A stretch of 56,485 nucleotides of DNA from Drancourtella massiliensis. Lineage in GTDB: Bacteria; Bacillota; Clostridia; Lachnospirales; Lachnospiraceae. This document shows, piece after piece, positions 8,541 to 16,064 of this stretch (positions are counted from its first letter, which is position 1; each line of letters opens with the position of its first letter). The stretch spans positions 1-56,485 of the forward strand of contig NZ_JACJKH010000023.1 of assembly GCF_016900655.1 (NCBI RefSeq). Reading direction: 5' to 3'. The position numbers and the translations under genes were made by a program. Under the pieces are notes generated by a model, which had not been told where the DNA came from, did no database searches, and worked only from the letters and a program-made list of their open reading frames with translations.

Positions 8541-8550
8541 ATTAATTAAT

Positions 8551-8645
8551 AAAAGGGAGTAACTGGCGCTTGGAAAGAGCGTTACAGGTTCGTCAGTACG
8601 GCAGATTATCTGCCCGGATCGAGTATGAAACAGTGAGACTTTTAT
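8551..8645 (+). promoter_or_regulatory. yybP-ykoY (manganese) riboswitch aptamer
   Basis: The leader has the conserved blocks of this RNA class in order: AAAAGGGAGTA at the 5' edge, GTCAGTACGG in the middle, CCCGGATCGA after a short stem, and GTGAGACTTTT at the 3' edge pairing back to the start. The class is known to bind Mn2+ and to control exporters, including P-type ATPases. Ligand binding would stabilise the aptamer and free the gene from the terminator that overlaps its 3' strand. Identification is by motif recognition; a covariance-model search (RF00080) would settle it. Confidence 0.85.
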
Positions 8646-8680
8646 TGCATGAGCGAAATGCAGTAAAAGCCTCTTTTTTT
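8633..8680 (+). terminator. Riboswitch expression-platform terminator
   Basis: GAGACTTTTATTGCAT pairs with ATGCAGTAAAAGCCTC around a small loop, followed by T7. The 5' arm shares the GAGACTTTT segment with the aptamer closing stem, so the two structures exclude each other. This is the arrangement of a metal-induced ON switch. Confidence 0.88.
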
Positions 8681-8751
8681 ATACTTTATTTTTCTGCATG
8701 AATCGCGAAAGAAAAAATGGTACACCCTATAAGAAAGTAAGGAGGAAGAAA

Positions 8752-11358
8752 ATGAAACAGTATTATCAGATGGGGTCTGATGAAACCAGGATGGACATCA
8801 ACGGCTCACTGGAATCACTCTCCAGTGAGAAAGCCCGGGAAAATCAGAAAAAATATGGCCCAAATGAGCTACAGGAAGAGAAAAAGAAAAGTGTTGGAAT
8901 GATCTTTCTGGAACAGTACAAGGATTTCCTTGTAATTATTCTGATTATCTCTGCAATTATTTCGGGATTTCTGGGTGACGCGGAGAGTGCGATCGTTATT
9001 CTGATCGTTATCACGATTAATGCAATCCTTGGAACGGTACAGACTGTCAAAGCAGAAAAGTCTCTGAACAGTCTGAAAAAGCTTTCCGGACCGGAAGCAA
9101 AGGTAGAGCGTGACGGGATTGTGACACAGATTCCGTCCAGAGAAGTAACAGTAGGAGATATCGTCATTCTGGAAGCAGGTGATCAGGTTCCGGCAGACGG
9201 AAGAATTATTGAGCAGGCAAGTCTGAAGATTGATGAAAGTGCACTGACAGGAGAAAGTATTCCTGTTGAGAAAAGTGAGGATACGATAGAAAAGGAAGTA
9301 CCTCTTGGAGACAGAGTTAACATGGCATTCTCAGGAAGCTTTGTCACATACGGAAGAGGAAAATATGTTGTGACCGGAATCGGTATGGAAACGGAAGTCG
9401 GTAAGATTGCATCTTTGTTAAAGACGACATCAGAAAAGAAAACTCCTCTTCAGGTAAACCTGGATCAGTTCGGACAGAAGCTGTCCATCCTCATTCTGAT
9501 TCTCTGTGCGATTTTGATGGGAATCAATGTATGGAGAGGAGAATCTTTTGGTGACGCATTTATGTTTGCGGTAGCACTTGCGGTAGCAGCAATCCCGGAG
9601 GCATTAAGCTCTATCGTGACGATCGTACTTTCTTTCGGTACTCAGAAAATGGCAAGGGAACATGCGATTATCAGAAAGCTGCAGGCTGTAGAAGGTCTGG
9701 GAAGCGTATCGGTTATCTGTTCTGATAAGACAGGAACACTGACACAGAACAAGATGACAGTAGAGGATTATTACGTTGCAGGCCGAAGGATGGCAAAAAG
9801 TGAAGTATCCCGGGAAGATGCAGACACGAAAAAGCTGATGTTTGCAAGTATTCTCTGTAATGACGCAAAGAATGTCAATGGTGAGGAGATTGGGGATCCT
9901 ACAGAGACAGCGCTTGTCACATTCGCGGGAAACTGCGGCATGGACGTGGAAAAAACCCGTGAAATATATGCAAGAATCTCTGAAGTTCCTTTTGACAGTG
10001 ACAGAAAGCTCATGTCCACAGTACATGAAACAGAAGAAGGAACCATCATGCTTGTCAAAGGTGCGGTAGATGTCCTTTCACAGAGAATGGAACAGATCCG
10101 CAAAAACGGCGAGGAAAAGCCGATGACGGATAAAGACCGGGAAGACATCGCTGAAATGAACCAGGAATTTTCCAGACAGGGACTTCGTGTTCTTGGATTT
10201 GCATATAAGAAACTGGAAGGCAAGAAGGGAATTACAGCCGAAGATGAAGATCATCTGACATTCCTTGGACTGATCTCGATGATGGACCCGCCGCGTGAAG
10301 AGTCAAAAGATGCAGTAGCAGAATGTATCCGCGCAGGAATTAAACCTGTTATGATTACAGGTGACCATAAAGTAACGGCAGCAGCTATTGCAAAGAGAAT
10401 CGGAATTCTCAAAGAAGAGTCCGAGGCATGTGAGGGTGCGGATATAGAAAATATGTCCGATGAAGAACTGAAAAACTTTGTAGAACATATTTCTGTTTAT
10501 GCCCGTGTTTCACCGGAACACAAGATCCGGATCGTAAAAGCATGGCAGGAAAAAGGAAACATTGTTTCCATGACCGGTGACGGTGTCAATGATGCACCTG
10601 CTCTGAAACAGGCAGATGTCGGAGTGGCAATGGGAATCACAGGAACCGAGGTGGCAAAAGATGCAGCCTCCATGGTACTGACAGATGATAACTTTGCAAC
10701 AATTGTCAAGGCAGTAGAAAACGGAAGAAATGTATACCGGAACATCAAGAGTTCCATTCAGTTCCTGTTGTCAGGAAACTTCGGAGCAATCCTTGCCGTT
10801 CTGTATGCGTCTATCGCAGGACTTCCGGTTCCGTTTGCACCGGTACATCTGTTGTTCATCAACCTGTTGACAGACAGTCTTCCGGCGATCGCTCTTGGAC
10901 TGGAGCCTCACAGAAAAGATGTTATGGATGAGAAACCGAGAAAGAAAGACGAGTCGATTCTTACAAAAGACTTCCTTCTTAAGATTGTGACAGAAGGTCT
11001 TTCCATCGGTGTCATGACCATGATCGCGTTTATGATTGGATATACAAGCGAAGGCGCTCTTCTCGGAAGCACTATGGCATTCGGAACACTCTGTCTGTCC
11101 AGGCTGTTCCACGGATACAACTGTAAAGCCGACAAACCGGTTCTGTTTAAGAGAGGTTTCTTCAATAATATCTACCTTCAGGGAGCATTCCTGATCGGGT
11201 TTGTCCTGATTACAGCCGTATTGACAATACCGGCACTGGAAGGTATATTTAGTGTAACTTCATTAAGCATAACACAGCTTTTGACGGTTTATGGACTTGC
11301 AATTTTAAATATTCCGGTTATTCAGTGTATCAAAGCAATCCGTTTCGGAATAAAATAA
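8752..11358 (+). CDS. P-type cation-transporting ATPase (PMCA/SERCA-like, probable Mn2+/Ca2+ exporter)
   Basis: An 868-residue P2-type ATPase in the membrane. It has the actuator-domain TGES motif near residue 160, the transport motif PEALSS in TM4, the phosphorylated Asp325 in SDKTGTLTQNK, and the hinge GDGVNDAPALKQADVGVAMG. The C-terminal six helices follow. The family is annotated as calcium-transporting. The yybP-ykoY riboswitch in the leader points instead to manganese control, so Mn2+ export is the likelier physiological role (inference). ATG 8752 is chosen over the upstream frame because of the strong ribosome binding site AAGGAGGAAG. The AI-2E permease gene follows after 12 bases. Confidence 0.93.
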   Translation: MKQYYQMGSDETRMDINGSLESLSSEKARENQKKYGPNELQEEKKKSVGMIFLEQYKDFLVIILIISAIISGFLGDAESAIVILIVITINAILGTVQTVKAEKSLNSLKKLSGPEAKVERDGIVTQIPSREVTVGDIVILEAGDQVPADGRIIEQASLKIDESALTGESIPVEKSEDTIEKEVPLGDRVNMAFSGSFVTYGRGKYVVTGIGMETEVGKIASLLKTTSEKKTPLQVNLDQFGQKLSILILILCAILMGINVWRGESFGDAFMFAVALAVAAIPEALSSIVTIVLSFGTQKMAREHAIIRKLQAVEGLGSVSVICSDKTGTLTQNKMTVEDYYVAGRRMAKSEVSREDADTKKLMFASILCNDAKNVNGEEIGDPTETALVTFAGNCGMDVEKTREIYARISEVPFDSDRKLMSTVHETEEGTIMLVKGAVDVLSQRMEQIRKNGEEKPMTDKDREDIAEMNQEFSRQGLRVLGFAYKKLEGKKGITAEDEDHLTFLGLISMMDPPREESKDAVAECIRAGIKPVMITGDHKVTAAAIAKRIGILKEESEACEGADIENMSDEELKNFVEHISVYARVSPEHKIRIVKAWQEKGNIVSMTGDGVNDAPALKQADVGVAMGITGTEVAKDAASMVLTDDNFATIVKAVENGRNVYRNIKSSIQFLLSGNFGAILAVLYASIAGLPVPFAPVHLLFINLLTDSLPAIALGLEPHRKDVMDEKPRKKDESILTKDFLLKIVTEGLSIGVMTMIAFMIGYTSEGALLGSTMAFGTLCLSRLFHGYNCKADKPVLFKRGFFNNIYLQGAFLIGFVLITAVLTIPALEGIFSVTSLSITQLLTVYGLAILNIPVIQCIKAIRFGIK

Positions 11359-11370
11359 AGGGGACGTTAT

Positions 11371-12543
11371 ATGGAATTAAACAACGAGAATATGAAAAAA
11401 ATAAGACACCTGATCGTTTTTACAGCACTCATTATTCTGTGCTTCTGGAAATATGAGATGGTGATTCAGGCAGTAAAATTTGTGATCAGTGTGCTGTTTC
11501 CTTTCATTCTCGGCGGTGCGATTGCATTTGTGTTTAATGTACCGATGCATTTTATTGAGAACCGGCTGATTCAGGAAAAGTGGAAAAAGAAATATAAAGC
11601 CGTGCGGAAGCTTGCAAGACCTGCCAGCCTGATTCTTACGATTATCTTTGTGATCGGCATTGTGGGAGGCGTTCTCTTTGGAGTCCTCCCGCAGCTGACC
11701 GGAACGATCGCAAAACTTGGCGCCAGCATCCAGGCGTTCATTCCGAAAGTGCAGGAATGGGCGGATAACTGGTTCCACAACAATAAAGAAGTGATGGCCT
11801 ATTTCAATCAGCTGGAGTTTAACTGGCAGAAGGTGATCGAGGTTGCTGTAGACTGGGTATCAAACGGCGCGGGAAACATCGTGGAATCCGGTGTGACGGC
11901 GGCAATGAGTATTGTAAGTGGATTTACTACGTTTTTTATCGCGTTTGTATTTGCATGCTATATCCTTCTACAGAAGGAGAAGCTTTCTGTTCAGGCTAAG
12001 AAAGTGCTGTTTGCATTCGTGGAGAAAGGAAAGGCAGAAGCGGTCATTGAGGTCTGCTCGCTGACATACCGCACTTTTTCCAACTTCCTGACTGGACAGT
12101 GTGTGGAAGCAGTGATTCTTGGAACCATGTTTGTCATTGCAATGAGTATTTTCAAGATGCCGTACGCATGGCTGATCGGTATCCTGATTGCCTTTACGGC
12201 ACTGATTCCGATTTTCGGAGCATTTATCGGATGCGCAATCGGAGCATTTCTGATCTTTATGATCGACCCGATTCAGGCATTCTGGTTTATTGTTCTCTTC
12301 CTTGTATTGCAGCAGATTGAAGGAAACCTGATCTATCCTCATGTAGTAGGAAATTCCGTGGGCCTGCCTTCGATCTGGGTACTGGCAGCAGTCAGTATCG
12401 GCGGAAGCCTGATGGGAATTGTCGGAATGTTGATTTTTATTCCGATTGTTTCTGTCCTTTATGCCCTGTTCAGGGAGGTTGTTTACCTGAAACTGAAGAA
12501 AAACAATATTAAAATGAAAGATATTCAGCAGAGCGGAAAATAA
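11371..12543 (+). CDS. AI-2E family transporter (PerM/YtvI-like permease)
   Basis: The 390-residue integral membrane protein has two N-terminal hydrophobic segments, an amphipathic middle part (about residues 115-200) and four to five C-terminal membrane helices. Near residues 305-345 is the family pattern QQIEGNLIYPHVVGNSVGLP. The superfamily name comes from a proposed autoinducer-2 exporter, but members also include ion antiporters and sporulation-linked permeases. The substrate is therefore open. It follows the P-type ATPase by 12 bases and precedes spmA, so it may be cotranscribed with both. Confidence 0.88.
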   Translation: MELNNENMKKIRHLIVFTALIILCFWKYEMVIQAVKFVISVLFPFILGGAIAFVFNVPMHFIENRLIQEKWKKKYKAVRKLARPASLILTIIFVIGIVGGVLFGVLPQLTGTIAKLGASIQAFIPKVQEWADNWFHNNKEVMAYFNQLEFNWQKVIEVAVDWVSNGAGNIVESGVTAAMSIVSGFTTFFIAFVFACYILLQKEKLSVQAKKVLFAFVEKGKAEAVIEVCSLTYRTFSNFLTGQCVEAVILGTMFVIAMSIFKMPYAWLIGILIAFTALIPIFGAFIGCAIGAFLIFMIDPIQAFWFIVLFLVLQQIEGNLIYPHVVGNSVGLPSIWVLAAVSIGGSLMGIVGMLIFIPIVSVLYALFREVVYLKLKKNNIKMKDIQQSGK

Positions 12544-12550
12544 TCTGCCG

Positions 12551-12589
12551 GATTCCCACATATACTGTGAAAAAAGAAGTGTGGGAATC
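12551..12589 (+). promoter_or_regulatory. Inverted repeat just upstream of the spmA start
   Basis: GATTCCCACA (12551-12560) pairs perfectly with TGTGGGAATC (12580-12589), and ATG 12591 follows at once. There is no T-run, so it is not a classical terminator. The 3' arm contains the only purine-rich stretch near the start codon (GTGGGAA), so the hairpin could limit spmA translation. The role is inferred. Confidence 0.45.
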
Positions 12590-12590
12590 G

Positions 12591-13178
12591 ATGCTGAATT
12601 ATTTATGGGCGGGGATGATTCTGATCGGAATCATCTTCGCTGCGTTTACAGGGAAAATACCGGACATTACAGATGCGGCGCTTGACTCTGCCGGGGAAGC
12701 TGTGACACTTTGCATTACCATGATGGGCGTGATGGCCTTCTGGATGGGGCTGATGGAGATTGCCACAAAGGCCGGCATGATCGAAAAAGGCGCAAAGATT
12801 CTGAAACCCTTTGTCCGGTTCCTGTTTCCGGAAGTACCGGGAGGACACAAGGCAGGAGAATACATTACGACGAATATCATCGCCAACTTTCTCGGCCTCG
12901 GATGGGCCGCGACACCCGCAGGTCTAAAAGCCATGGAGGAGCTTGGAAAACTGAATCACGGAAGTACATCGGCCAGCAACGCCATGTGTAACTTCCTCAT
13001 CCTGAATATCTCGTCCCTTCAGCTGATCCCGGTCAACGTGATCGCCTTCCGCAGCCAGTACGGAAGCGTGGAGCCCACGGCGATCGTTGGGGCGGGAATT
13101 GTGGCGACGACGATCAGCACGGCAGCAGGAATTGTGTTTTGTAAAGTGATGGATCGGAAAAAGACCCGGAGAGCGTGA
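12591..13178 (+). CDS. spmA: Spore maturation protein A (nucleoside recognition domain)
   Basis: The 195-residue membrane protein belongs to the Gate/nucleoside-recognition family. In B. subtilis, SpmA acts with SpmB in dehydrating the spore core and thereby in heat resistance. The N-terminal half has two hydrophobic helices and the stretch GLGWAATPAGLKAMEEL is typical of the family near residues 100-120. ATG 12591 gives the usual SpmA length. An in-frame GTG at 12567 would add eight residues but has no ribosome binding site. The partner spmB lies 26 kb downstream at 39309, an unusual separation. The last 297 coding bases are duplicated twice in the region that follows. Confidence 0.92.
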   Translation: MLNYLWAGMILIGIIFAAFTGKIPDITDAALDSAGEAVTLCITMMGVMAFWMGLMEIATKAGMIEKGAKILKPFVRFLFPEVPGGHKAGEYITTNIIANFLGLGWAATPAGLKAMEELGKLNHGSTSASNAMCNFLILNISSLQLIPVNVIAFRSQYGSVEPTAIVGAGIVATTISTAAGIVFCKVMDRKKTRRA

Positions 13179-13195
13179 GGCTCTCCGGGATTTTT
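12882..13195 (+). repeat. spmA 3'-end direct repeat, copy 1 (in the intact gene)
   Basis: This 314-bp stretch covers the last 99 codons of spmA and its terminator. It recurs in the same orientation at 20449-20764 (I count about 31 differences, roughly 90% identity). A shorter version recurs at 22096-22191. Most differences between copies 1 and 2 are in third codon positions. The repeat ends exactly in the terminator T-run, where the accessory module begins. Confidence 0.95.
13165..13195. terminator. spmA terminator, bidirectional
   Basis: CCCGGAGAG pairs with CTCTCCGGG, followed by T5. On the minus strand the hairpin is followed by TCTTTTT, so it can also stop transcripts of the histidine kinase gene, whose stop codon at 13194-13196 lies inside the T-run. 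The same hairpin is carried by the two spmA fragments downstream. Confidence 0.92.
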
Positions 13196-14507
13196 AATTT
13201 TCTTCCTTTGAATTCGTTAGTGTAATAACAGTAGAGAAAACATGACTCTGCTCATCGTAGGAAAATTCGTAGTTTCCTTCATATTTTTTCACTACACGGA
13301 GAACACTTTTCAGTCCAGTACCGTGAATGCCATTTGGAGATTTTTGCGTTTTTAAACGGCCTTTTGTATCTATGGCCGGTTTCTGAATACACGAATTTTT
13401 CACGGAAAGCAGAAGCAGATTATGAGACTTTGAAAAACCAGCATATACTTCGATAAAAGAATCCGGGCAACCGGTGGCAGCTTCTACTGCATTATCAAGC
13501 AGGTTACAGAAAAGGGAAATCATGTCGTATTCATCCATAAACGACAAGGCCTGCTTTCGGATATCGATATCCAATGTAATATGGAGATGCTCACATCTTT
13601 GCAGATAACGGTTGAAAATTGCGTTCAGGAAGTCATTCTCGCAAACACGCATAGAAACCTTGAGTTGAGAAGAATGAGTAAGTCTTTCTATGTAGTCGCT
13701 GATTTTTTGATTTTCATGTTCATTATTCAATAAAGAAATCGCATAAAGGTGTTTCTTGATATCGTGAATCACAAGTTTCTGGGCATCTGTTTGTTCGGCC
13801 AGCATCTGATAAAAATGGACCAGATCGGATTCCTTTTGCATTTGTAGATGCATTTGTGTAAACTCCTCGTTTTTCCGCTGGGTGTAGGAGAAGAGGAAGT
13901 AGATGAAGATATTGACTATCAAAAGCAAAAGGCTGCTAAAAGCCATTAAGTATCCAAAATGAGAAGGTAATTCAACATAATATCCGATAACCAATAGTGT
14001 AGAAGTAACTCCAAAGCATAAAAAAGAAATCAAAATAAATGCGATAGAAATATTAGGTGGGATATTAGAAGACTTTGATTTATATATATGGGACAGGCCA
14101 TATAATATAAAGAAATATAGTTGTTTGCTTACAACACCTAAAAGTATGACATTTTGCAGGCTGTTATTGGAAGTATATAGGTGCAGTGCAAGCTGATGGA
14201 AGGCATTTGAGACTATGAATTCACTTAATCCCATAATGGTAGTTACCATAACTGCATGAAAAAGGGCATAGTACCATCGTAGATTATAAGAAAATAAAAT
14301 ATAAATCCAGTTCATTAAGCAAAAGGCAAAAACATTAAGAAGAACATTTTTTGCAAAGGAGAGTAGGAATAAAATCATATAAAGTAAGAAAAGAACACTC
14401 CATTGCTTTGCCGCCGAGCGCCTTGGCACAAATAATGAGTTACAATATTGCTTCAAAATGCAGGCTTCTATACAGTAAATGAGAAAATAGAATAGAGAAA
14501 TCAACAT
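13194..14507 (-). CDS. Sensor histidine kinase with GHKL domain (AgrC-like)
   Basis: The 437-residue protein has six or so membrane helices in the first 210 residues. A cytoplasmic dimerisation region with phospho-acceptor His248 (VIHDIKKHL) follows, then a GHKL ATPase domain with N-box residues near 335-339 (LFCNLLDNAVEA) and a late glycine box (GIHGTGLKSV). This architecture is that of peptide-sensing AgrC-type kinases. It pairs with the LytTR response regulator 15 bases upstream. No agrB or agrD gene is present, so the signal source is unknown. No clear ribosome binding site precedes the start; translation is probably coupled. The gene is clearly more AT-rich than the core genes, consistent with acquisition by transfer. 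Confidence 0.88.
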   Translation of the reverse strand: MLISLFYFLIYCIEACILKQYCNSLFVPRRSAAKQWSVLFLLYMILFLLSFAKNVLLNVFAFCLMNWIYILFSYNLRWYYALFHAVMVTTIMGLSEFIVSNAFHQLALHLYTSNNSLQNVILLGVVSKQLYFFILYGLSHIYKSKSSNIPPNISIAFILISFLCFGVTSTLLVIGYYVELPSHFGYLMAFSSLLLLIVNIFIYFLFSYTQRKNEEFTQMHLQMQKESDLVHFYQMLAEQTDAQKLVIHDIKKHLYAISLLNNEHENQKISDYIERLTHSSQLKVSMRVCENDFLNAIFNRYLQRCEHLHITLDIDIRKQALSFMDEYDMISLFCNLLDNAVEAATGCPDSFIEVYAGFSKSHNLLLLSVKNSCIQKPAIDTKGRLKTQKSPNGIHGTGLKSVLRVVKKYEGNYEFSYDEQSHVFSTVITLTNSKEEN

Positions 14508-14522
14508 AGTAGTTTAAATCCT

Positions 14523-15230
14523 TTATTTAGTGCTATCTAGATATAATAAATAAGTGTTTTTAAATAATGTATATTTTCTTCGGGTTAAGTAAGCTTGAAA
14601 GCGGTTATCGTATAAATAAACTGTGTCGTGAGTAAAGTGACATACATATTTAAGATTGATGAGAAAACTTTTATGTGTTTGGAAAAAAGATAATCCATTT
14701 AATTTATTCACCCAATAATTCATAGAATGAATAGAACTATAAGAGCCATTAGTTGTATAAACAGTTATCTTGCGGTCACGAGCTTCAATAAAAATAATAT
14801 CATTGGTATAAACAGTATAAACTTCCGATTTTGTTTCAATTGCTATCTGGAGAGATTGAGCATTATAAATGCGAAGCGCATCTTTTAAGTTGCGAAAAAG
14901 ACGTAACTTGTCTATGGGCTTATTTAAGTATCGAAACACATGAATTTCCATTGCACTATCAAGATATTCCATAAAAGAAGTAACGATAAAAATAATAACA
15001 CGCGGATTTAATTCTTTTAATTTGGCAGCGGTGGTAATTCCACTCATCCCCGGCATTTCAATATCGAGAAACACAATGTCAGGATGCTGCTGACTTGAAA
15101 GAAGAGTTTCACCTGAGCAGCAGGGAATAAGGGCAGGACACTTTAATTTGTTTTTTTTGAAATATTCCTGAATATAAGTAGAAAGCTGGTTAATGATATT
15201 TTCGTCATCGTCACATATAAAAATATTCAT
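14523..15230 (-). CDS. LytTR-family response regulator (AgrA-like)
   Basis: The 235-residue regulator has a receiver domain with the acidic pocket FICDDDE and phospho-acceptor Asp56 (VFLDIEMPG). A C-terminal LytTR DNA-binding domain follows from about residue 135, containing FIEARDRKITVYTT and the late FFQTHKSFLINLKYV block. It forms a two-component system with the adjacent kinase. The likely targets are the divergent exporter/permease genes at 16065-20371, but I could not find a convincing LytTR direct-repeat site. The start has the ribosome binding site GAGGAT. Confidence 0.9.
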   Translation of the reverse strand: MNIFICDDDENIINQLSTYIQEYFKKNKLKCPALIPCCSGETLLSSQQHPDIVFLDIEMPGMSGITTAAKLKELNPRVIIFIVTSFMEYLDSAMEIHVFRYLNKPIDKLRLFRNLKDALRIYNAQSLQIAIETKSEVYTVYTNDIIFIEARDRKITVYTTNGSYSSIHSMNYWVNKLNGLSFFQTHKSFLINLKYVCHFTHDTVYLYDNRFQAYLTRRKYTLFKNTYLLYLDSTK

Positions 15231-15344
15231 AATATCCTCAACCTTTCTGTGGTATCTGGATTTATTTTACATTAGTTTTTTTAAAATAGCAATTAAAAAG
15301 CGCAGACATAATGAAATGTTATTTTGTCTACGCTTTCTTTGAGT

Positions 15345-15695
15345 TTATAAAAGATTTCGATTGTTCCAGTCTTTATGGTTTCTCTTAATTAAAAGTTCTA
15401 TCATATTACGAATTAAGAGGACGTCTTCCTCGGCACAGAGTCTTAAGCCGGTAAGAATGTCTTGAGAAATATCATTCGTATGCATATTTCCTAACAATAG
15501 ATAATCAGGGGTTACATTTAATAATTCGCATATATTTAAGAGAAGTTCCAGACTTGGCTTTTCTCTTCCGTTCTCGACAGAAGACAAATGATTATTGGAA
15601 ATATTCAGTTTTTCTGCAAGTTCATTTTGCTTGATATTTAGTTCTTTCCTTCTCAGCTTGATTCTTTTTCCAATAGATTTATATTGTACATCCAT
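15345..15695 (-). CDS. XRE-family transcriptional regulator
   Basis: The 116-residue protein has an N-terminal helix-turn-helix (about residues 10-63) of the Cro/CI type, with the family pattern LAEKLNISNNHLSSVENGREKPS. A short C-terminal helical tail of about 45 residues follows. It is read away from the exporter operon and has the ribosome binding site AAAGGATG. A dyad upstream of the exporter operon (15877-15896) is a candidate binding site, which would make this regulator the switch of the module. This link is inferred from position only. Confidence 0.87.
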   Translation of the reverse strand: MDVQYKSIGKRIKLRRKELNIKQNELAEKLNISNNHLSSVENGREKPSLELLLNICELLNVTPDYLLLGNMHTNDISQDILTGLRLCAEEDVLLIRNMIELLIKRNHKDWNNRNLL

Positions 15696-15876
15696 AATAT
15701 CACATCCTTTGACTTATTCTAACAAGTTTTAAGAGAATTTGAAAGAATAAACTACAGAACTGATCAGGAATTATAGATAAATGAAAAGAGATAACCAATA
15801 AAATACATAGAAAATTCTGCATAATATTATTTTTTTGCACGATTTAGTGTGATTTTGCCAAAAAAGTAAAAGATTA

Positions 15877-15896
15877 TACCTTAGAGCCTAAAGGTA
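15877..15896 (+). promoter_or_regulatory. Operator-like dyad upstream of the exporter operon
   Basis: TACCTT (15877-15882) and AAGGTA (15891-15896) form an inverted repeat with an 8-base centre. A good -10 box TAGAAT lies at 15919-15924, but its -35 position has no consensus. The dyad ends where the -35 should be. This arrangement suits an activator that touches RNA polymerase, probably the XRE or LytTR protein encoded next door. Confidence 0.45.
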
Positions 15897-15957
15897 AGAT
15901 TTTAAGAATAAAATTTGATAGAATAAAATCAGAATTTAAAATGAGGAGTTGATAATT

Positions 15958-16059
15958 GTGAGACAAAATAATTTGAATGAAAGAATTTCACGGAGGATAA
16001 AAAGAAGAGGGGATTACAAATTTGTAATCTCCTCTTCTACACAAGGAGTAAAGGCATAG
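15958..16059 (+). CDS. Possible 33-residue basic peptide
   Basis: A GTG start at 15958 has the ribosome binding site AGGAG nine bases upstream, and the frame ends at TAG 16057-16059, five bases before the exporter gene. The peptide would be strongly basic, with six Arg and three Lys against two acidic residues, and has no cysteine. Its position just before an exporter would suit a leader peptide, a signal or an antimicrobial peptide. However, half of its codons overlap a long RNA hairpin, so it may be a structured leader and not a gene. No homologue is recognised. Confidence 0.35.
   Translation: MRQNNLNERISRRIKRRGDYKFVISSSTQGVKA
16003..16038. other. 18-bp inverted repeat ahead of the exporter gene
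   Basis: AGAAGAGGGGATTACAAA (16003-16020) is followed directly by its complement (16021-16038), with a single G-T position that can form a G-U pair in RNA. On the plus strand no T-run follows; the ribosome binding site AAGGAG comes a few bases later. On the minus strand the hairpin is followed by TTTTTAT. It therefore looks like an intrinsic terminator facing antisense transcripts, or a leader structure controlling the exporter. Confidence 0.8.
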
Positions 16060-16064
16060 TATTT

